NCBI GenBank assembly: GCA_013349435.1
Contig: DUZQ01000005.1
Coordinates: forward strand, 1 to 64,000
From: Planctomycetota bacterium
GTDB lineage: Bacteria > Planctomycetota > Phycisphaerae > Sedimentisphaerales > Anaerohalosphaeraceae
DNA length: 64,000 bases
Direction of reading: 5' to 3'
Position numbers and translations under genes: made by a program. Every line of letters starts with the position of its first letter. The stretch's first letter is position 1. Shown one piece after another: positions 59,253 through 64,000 of this stretch. Under the pieces are notes generated by a model. That model saw nothing but the letters and a program-made list of their open reading frames with translations, did no database searches and was not told where the DNA came from.

Positions 59253-61637
59253 TCAGGTGTTTTTTGCAGATTCTTTCGCGGCCCTTTTGGTTTTTGCGGA
59301 TTTTCTTCCGAGTAACTCGTCGGCCTGTTCCCATGTTTCGGGCGGCCATTTTCCATCTGCCTGGAGCTTTTTCAGGTTGTCGAGCTGGTTTATACTGATG
59401 ATGGTCCTGCACCTGGGGAATTTGTTGCAGCCGAGAAAGGGGCCCTTTTTGCTCTGGCGTATTACGAGTTGACCGTCCTTGCATTTGTAACATTTTACAC
59501 CGGTAGGCTCGGGCGGCGGTTTAGGCGGCAGGATGTTGCCGTCTTTGTCGATGCCGAGGATGGTTTTGCAGTCCGGATAACCGGAACAGCCCAGGAAGGG
59601 ACCGAAACGCCCCTGCTTGTGTACCATAGGCTTATGGCAGTTGGGACATTTATGTTCGGATTCTTTTTCTTCTATCATTTTACCCTCCTTATCACATGGG
59701 GCCGCGAATTTGCATTTCGGGTAGGCTGAGCAACTCAAAAATCTTCCGTTTTTACCGAAACGATACACCATAGGTTCATTACATTTTGCACATTTGTATT
59801 CGCTGGGTGTTGTCTCGGCCTTTGCATGCTTCATCCTGTCGGTTGCTTTGTCGAGGCTCTTTTTGAAGGGACCGTAAAATTCATTAAGCACGCCGAGCCA
59901 ATCGATGTGCTGCTCTTCAATCCTGTCTAATTGTTCCTCCATATGGCGCGTAAATGTGATATCCATAATATTCGGGAAGAACTCCGAAAGCTTGTCGGTT
60001 ACAACCTCGCCGATATCGGTAGCGTAGAATTTTCGCTCGTTCTTTTCGACATACTTTCTGTCCTGTATGGTCGAGATGATTGAGGCGTAGGTACTGGGCC
60101 TGCCGATACCTTCTTTTTCGAGAGCCTTTACGAGAGAGGCCTCGGTGTATCTGGCTGGGGGTTTTGTGAAGTTCTGTTTTGCCTGGATGTCAACCGGCGC
60201 AAGTGTATCACCAATGTTCATTTTCGGCAGGTGCTGTTCGGCAGAAGAAGTCGTCCAGATTTTTGTAAAACCGTCAAAGACCAGAATCCTGCCGGTGGTT
60301 TTATACCTGCACGGTCCGACATCAGTTTCAGCCTTGATTTCAACCGAGGTGGTGTCCCACCGGGCTGGCGGCATCTGGCAGGCGAGAAAACGCCGCCAGA
60401 TAAGGTCGTATAATTTGAACTGCTCGTCGGTAAGAAACTGCTTTATCTGTGCCGGAGGCAGGTCCGGATCCGTAGGCCGGATTGCTTCGTGAGCCTGCTG
60501 GGCGGTTTTCTTGGCGGCGAATACGTTGGGTTTTTCGGGCAGATATTCGGGCCCGATGTTTCGGGAGATGTAATTTCTGGCAGCGTCCAGTGCCTCGGTG
60601 GAAAGATGTGTGCTGTCGGTTCTCATATATGTAATCAGGCCCAGCGCGCCCATCGAACCCATGTCGATTCCTTCATACAATTGCTGAGCGACTCGCATGG
60701 TTCGCTTTGTGGCGAATCCGAGACGGTTTGCAGCGGCCTGCTGAAGGGTAGAGGTTATAAAGGGCGGCGCCGGCTTTGAGGTTACTGTTTTTGTTTTCAG
60801 GTCAGCGACTCTGAAGTCTGCCTTTTTCAGGGCAGCTAAGATTTTGTTGGCTTTGGCGCCTTCTGCGGCCTCGAACTTTTCATTTTTAACGGTTATAAGC
60901 TCGGCCTTGAAGGCGTTATGCTTTGTGAGCCATTTGTTCTGCTCGGCAATGGTTCGCCCTTTGTCGGGGTCTTTGGCGGATTCGAGGAACTGTTTCCATT
61001 CTTCTGAATAGTCGGTTTTCAAATCCGTTGTAAAAACTGCAGGTATCAGCCAGTACTCAGCCGGCTCAAATGCGCGGATTTCGCGTTCCTTGTCCACGAT
61101 TATTTTCACGGCAACGGACTGTACCCGTCCTGCGCTGAGGCCGCGTGCGACCTTTCGCCACAAAAGCGGGCTTATCTGATAGCCTACTATGCGGTCGAGA
61201 ATCCTGCGGGCCTGCTGGGCCATAACCTTGTCCATATCGATTCGGCCGGGGTCGGCGAATGCATGCTGGATGGCGTTTTGAGTTATGGCGTTGAAGACTA
61301 CGCGGTATGTGTCTTTTTCGGCAAAGCCTAAAACCTCCGAGAGATGCCAGGCGATAGCCTCACCCTCCCGGTCGAGGTCGGTAGCCAAATAAAGCCTGCC
61401 GCTTTTTTTCGCAGCAGATTTTAGAGAGATGACCGTCCGTTTTTTGCCGGGCGAGATTTCGTATGTAGGCGCAAAATCGTTGTCGATATCAACATTTAAG
61501 CCTTTCGAGGGCAGGTCACGTATGTGGCCCATAGAGGCCTTGACCTCGAACCCTGGGCCGAGGTACTTGTTTATAGTTTTAGCCTTTGCCGGCGATTCGA
61601 CAATTACCAACGATTTTCGTTTTGATGCTTTTGCCAT
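59253..61637 (-). CDS. topA: DNA topoisomerase I
   Basis: 794 residues. The Toprim domain (SLVIVESPAKAKTINKYLG, ATDLDREGEAIAWHL) is followed by the type IA core with the catalytic Tyr in GLITYMRTDSTHLS. Three C-terminal C4 zinc ribbons follow: CAKCNEP...CSAYPKC, CPNCHKP...CSGYPDC and CYKCKDG...CNKFPRC. A Lys/Ala-rich tail follows. It relaxes negative supercoils. It is monocistronic. Confidence 0.97.
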   Translation of the reverse strand: MAKASKRKSLVIVESPAKAKTINKYLGPGFEVKASMGHIRDLPSKGLNVDIDNDFAPTYEISPGKKRTVISLKSAAKKSGRLYLATDLDREGEAIAWHLSEVLGFAEKDTYRVVFNAITQNAIQHAFADPGRIDMDKVMAQQARRILDRIVGYQISPLLWRKVARGLSAGRVQSVAVKIIVDKEREIRAFEPAEYWLIPAVFTTDLKTDYSEEWKQFLESAKDPDKGRTIAEQNKWLTKHNAFKAELITVKNEKFEAAEGAKANKILAALKKADFRVADLKTKTVTSKPAPPFITSTLQQAAANRLGFATKRTMRVAQQLYEGIDMGSMGALGLITYMRTDSTHLSTEALDAARNYISRNIGPEYLPEKPNVFAAKKTAQQAHEAIRPTDPDLPPAQIKQFLTDEQFKLYDLIWRRFLACQMPPARWDTTSVEIKAETDVGPCRYKTTGRILVFDGFTKIWTTSSAEQHLPKMNIGDTLAPVDIQAKQNFTKPPARYTEASLVKALEKEGIGRPSTYASIISTIQDRKYVEKNERKFYATDIGEVVTDKLSEFFPNIMDITFTRHMEEQLDRIEEQHIDWLGVLNEFYGPFKKSLDKATDRMKHAKAETTPSEYKCAKCNEPMVYRFGKNGRFLSCSAYPKCKFAAPCDKEGKMIEEKESEHKCPNCHKPMVHKQGRFGPFLGCSGYPDCKTILGIDKDGNILPPKPPPEPTGVKCYKCKDGQLVIRQSKKGPFLGCNKFPRCRTIISINQLDNLKKLQADGKWPPETWEQADELLGRKSAKTKRAAKESAKNT

Positions 61638-61675
61638 AAAGACAGAATAAATAAATTACCCACACTGACTTTTTT

Positions 61676-61745
61676 AATCACGGATTAACACTGTTTTCTT
61701 TAGAACTTTATTAGACACGGATTTACACGGTTTAACACTGCTTTC
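61676..61745. repeat. ACACGGATTAACACTG-type dispersed repeats
   Basis: CACGGATTAACACTG and CACGGATTTACACGGTTTAACACTG occur here, and the same words recur at 63366-63399 after the dockerin gene. Such runs occur as dispersed noncoding repeats. The remaining 61746-61980 shows no gene. Confidence 0.55.
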
Positions 61746-61980
61746 AAGGAAAAATCTTAAAACACTCTTTCATCACTTTACACACCTTTTCGGCGTCTGA
61801 GGCCCAAACCTTGAAAATTCAACAAAAGACAGATAACAAATCGGCGGTAAAGATGTCAATAAAAAAGCGAAAAGGATGGATATCTTGATTTGAGGCGGAA
61901 TATTTTGCCTGCATTTGTAAAATGAGGGTAAAAAACGTTCAGACAGGGTTGATTTCAACATAATAAGGGCAAAAAAGTTC

Positions 61981-62009
61981 TTGATACTTCAGCGGCAGCT
62001 CGCTATAAT
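61981..62009 (+). promoter_or_regulatory. Strong sigma-70 promoter of the dockerin-protein gene
   Basis: TTGATA (61981-61986), exactly 17 bp, TATAAT (62004-62009). It lies 75 bp before the ATG, and AAGGAAGG gives a strong ribosome binding site. Confidence 0.7.
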
Positions 62010-62084
62010 TGTATGGGTTTTCTCGGACCTGCGGAAGTTGTGTTAAATTCAGACTGAAGAATTTAAAGAAAAGGAAGGTGGATT

Positions 62085-63350
62085 ATGATTAAGAAATTGT
62101 TGGTCTTAACAATGCTATTTGGTTTTTGTGCCTGTAATGTGTGGGCAGTGGACATCTTTTCGAGTTGGGTTGGTGATGATGGGGGCTTGTGGGACCAGGC
62201 GAGCAACTGGAATCCGGGCATCGTGCCGGACAATTCCGGTGGAAACAACTTTTATGTAACTATCAGTCCGGCTGGAAGCAACAGCATCCGGTTCACTCAG
62301 GATCGTACTGTCAGCCGGATAACTTGTTACGGCGAGGTTGATTTGGAGATTGGCGAACGCACACTTTCTCTGCTGGACCCTAATGGCCTGATTAACCATG
62401 GGATATTCGAGGCCACTGGCTCAGGGGTGGAACACGAAATAAATGGGAATATACTAAATACTGAAGGCGCAATTATAGAAGTTTCATATTGGTTCCAGCA
62501 TCAAGGTAAATTTGTCAACAACGGACAGCTTATGGTTATTCCGGGCGGCAATGCATCAATTGAGGATGGTAACCTGATAAATAATGGTACGGTTTGGCTC
62601 TACGATGGGACCGCAAGTGCTGATGGTCTGGAAAACAGCGACAGTGGTATAATCAGCGGTTTTGGTTCACTTTATGGAGGACAGGTGATTCAGAACGCCG
62701 GTTCAATCCGAGCTTTTGGTGGTCCATTAACTATTGCCTATGATTTGTCTTTGAACAATTCAGGTTCCCTGGTTAACGAGCCCGGGACTGCGCTGCAGAT
62801 AGGGCCGGTGGGTTCGCCCGAAGATGTAAACGACATAAACAACCATGGTACAATCGAAGTTAATGCGGGCGGTTCGGTTGTTTTTGATGCCGATGTGGTT
62901 AATGAGCCGGATGGTTTCATTGAACTGAATGGCGGGACTTTTGGTGCGCGAACAATAACGCAATCAGCCGGTGCAGAGTTTGAAGGTCTTGGAACGATCA
63001 CAGGTGATGTTGTGATTGAGCCTAACAGTGTGGTTGGGCCTGTTAGTATAATCAGACTTACGGGTCCGACGAATGTTTTTGGTAATGTAACAATCGGCGC
63101 CGGTGCAACGTTTGAAGTAAGTGATGGTACGACGATAATAACCGGCCATACCACCTGTAACAACGGAACCATCCACATGATCGGCGGCAGAGTGATATGT
63201 CAGGGAGGCCTGACGGATAACAACTGTGAGATTATCTGGGAGCCGGGTATCGACAGCAATGCTGCCGACTATAATCTCGACGGCAGGGTGAATCTGGAAG
63301 ACTACGCTCAGTTTGCAAGGACCTGGCTCTGGGAGGCAAGCTGGCGGTAA
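62085..63350 (+). CDS. Secreted beta-repeat protein with C-terminal dockerin-like motif
   Basis: 421 residues. A signal peptide (LLVLTMLFGFCACNVWA) is followed by a low-complexity beta-helix-like body of repeated short N-N-G-T/S-I-x-V units (LINNGTVWLYDG, DINNHGTIEVNAGG, DVVNEPDGFIELNGG). It ends in DYNLDGRVNLEDYAQFARTW, a dockerin-type calcium-binding loop-helix as used in planctomycete secreted proteins. Only one half of the canonical dockerin duplication is evident. It probably sits on the cell surface or is released. No cohesin or enzyme domain was seen. Confidence 0.82.
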   Translation: MIKKLLVLTMLFGFCACNVWAVDIFSSWVGDDGGLWDQASNWNPGIVPDNSGGNNFYVTISPAGSNSIRFTQDRTVSRITCYGEVDLEIGERTLSLLDPNGLINHGIFEATGSGVEHEINGNILNTEGAIIEVSYWFQHQGKFVNNGQLMVIPGGNASIEDGNLINNGTVWLYDGTASADGLENSDSGIISGFGSLYGGQVIQNAGSIRAFGGPLTIAYDLSLNNSGSLVNEPGTALQIGPVGSPEDVNDINNHGTIEVNAGGSVVFDADVVNEPDGFIELNGGTFGARTITQSAGAEFEGLGTITGDVVIEPNSVVGPVSIIRLTGPTNVFGNVTIGAGATFEVSDGTTIITGHTTCNNGTIHMIGGRVICQGGLTDNNCEIIWEPGIDSNAADYNLDGRVNLEDYAQFARTWLWEASWR

Positions 63351-63402
63351 ACCGACCGATGCTATTTTAGACACGGATTAACACAGATTAACACTGATTT
63401 TT

Positions 63403-64000
63403 TTAATCAGCGTAATCCGCGGTTTCAAGCAGTTTTGCAAGTAGTGGTTTTAGTTTTCGGATGGCGTTGCCGCGGTGGGATATTGCGTTTTTTTCTTCAG
63501 AGCCAAGCTGGGCAACGTTCCTGCCGACAGACGGAACGAAAAAGATAGGATCATAGCCGAAGCCGTTACAACCGGCTGGGCTTTGGGCAATAACACCTTC
63601 AAGTTTGCCCTGCGTTTCAATCAAGATTTCTTCCGACTTTGCCAGGCACAGGCTGCAAACGAATCTTGCGGTTCTTTTCTCGGTCGGGACATCTTTTAAC
63701 AAGTCGAGGACTTTGGCGCAATTGCGATAGTCAATCAGACATCTTTCTTGATGTGGGGCGGGTTCGCCGCTAAAGCGTGCGCTTTTTACGCCCGGCGCGC
63801 CATCCAGCGCATCTATGACCAGGCCGGAGTCGTCGGCGATAGTCCACAAACCGGTCGCCTTGGCATATCCAAGGGCCTTTTTTCGAGCGTTTTCCTGAAA
63901 AGTTTGGCCGTCTTCGGCTACTTGGGGCACATCGGGAAAGTCGGAAAGGCTGAGCCAATCAACATCCAAATCGAGCATCGCCGAAAGCTCGGCCATCTTG
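63403..64000 (-). CDS. rdgB: dITP/XTP pyrophosphatase (RdgB/HAM1), 5' end beyond window
   Basis: At least 199 residues. The N-terminal nucleotide loop (typically TxNxGK) lies outside the window, and the visible part begins near residue 15-20 with MAELSAMLDLDVDWLSLSDFPDVPQVAEDGQTFQENARKKA. ATGLWTIADDSGLVIDALDGAPGVKSARFSGEPA and GFGYDPIFFVPSVGR are diagnostic. It hydrolyses deaminated purine triphosphates. The true start is outside the window. Confidence 0.94.
   Translation of the reverse strand, partial: KMAELSAMLDLDVDWLSLSDFPDVPQVAEDGQTFQENARKKALGYAKATGLWTIADDSGLVIDALDGAPGVKSARFSGEPAPHQERCLIDYRNCAKVLDLLKDVPTEKRTARFVCSLCLAKSEEILIETQGKLEGVIAQSPAGCNGFGYDPIFFVPSVGRNVAQLGSEEKNAISHRGNAIRKLKPLLAKLLETADYAD

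Overview
The window looks like chromosomal DNA of a planctomycete, most likely of the Phycisphaerae / Sedimentisphaera type. This is an inference from a secreted protein ending in a dockerin-like repeat (DYNLDGRVNLEDYAQFARTW), two ECF sigma / anti-sigma pairs, one anti-sigma protein carrying a pseudopilin-like domain, and abundant dispersed palindromic intergenic repeats. No rRNA, tRNA or CRISPR array was seen.

Layout. 1-3,500: an accessory locus with a DNA methyltransferase, a DpnI-family endonuclease, a DUF3841-like protein and a small C-protein-like HTH regulator, flanked by repeats. 3,522-11,545: a two-domain glycosyltransferase, asd-truA, a GT4 glycosyltransferase, a methyltransferase, a YjbQ protein and a LysE exporter. 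11,561-19,760: minus-strand housekeeping block mnmG, rpsB-tsf-pyrH-frr and an AsmA-like protein. 20,064-21,514: small accessory island (nuclease-fold-like protein, HicBA, BrnA-like antitoxin). 21,543-24,009: acpS, a PpiC lipoprotein and an inositol-phosphatase-family enzyme. 24,992-25,911: a frameshifted Y1 (REP-associated) transposase bracketed by REP-like palindromes. 25,960-32,680: siroheme synthase and a sulfate-activation cluster (cysQ, cysN with a decayed kinase domain, cysD, cysC) with a class IV aminotransferase and a PEGA lipoprotein. 32,829-42,000: M16 protease, Rrf2-MazG pair, NSS transporter, amidohydrolase, a MITE-like element and a HIT-like phosphorylase. 41,643-51,433: an Ile/Val/Leu-rich mini-ORF with promoter and terminator just before ileS, then queG, sigma/anti-sigma, cyclophilin, a UDP-sugar pyrophosphorylase and queA. 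52,013-54,770: an ECF sigma operon with two secreted proteins sharing a helical module, one also carrying a 48-bp tandem repeat. 54,851-64,000: rhomboid, bioF-like, dacB, groES, topA, the dockerin protein and a partial rdgB.

The most unusual region is the first 3 kb. A DpnI homologue (a family known for cutting methylated GATC) lies with a methyltransferase and a regulator resembling restriction-modification C proteins. C-box-like sequences sit upstream of both the regulator and the methyltransferase. The 120-bp gap between nuclease and methyltransferase holds seven GATC sites, whereas the two gene bodies have none apart from one site at the nuclease start codon. Other notable signals are the REP/transposase unit, the Ile-rich mini-ORF before ileS, the 222-bp element with terminal inverted repeats at 40.1 kb, the ECF operon with its repeat proteins, and the CysN fusion to a kinase domain lacking catalytic motifs.
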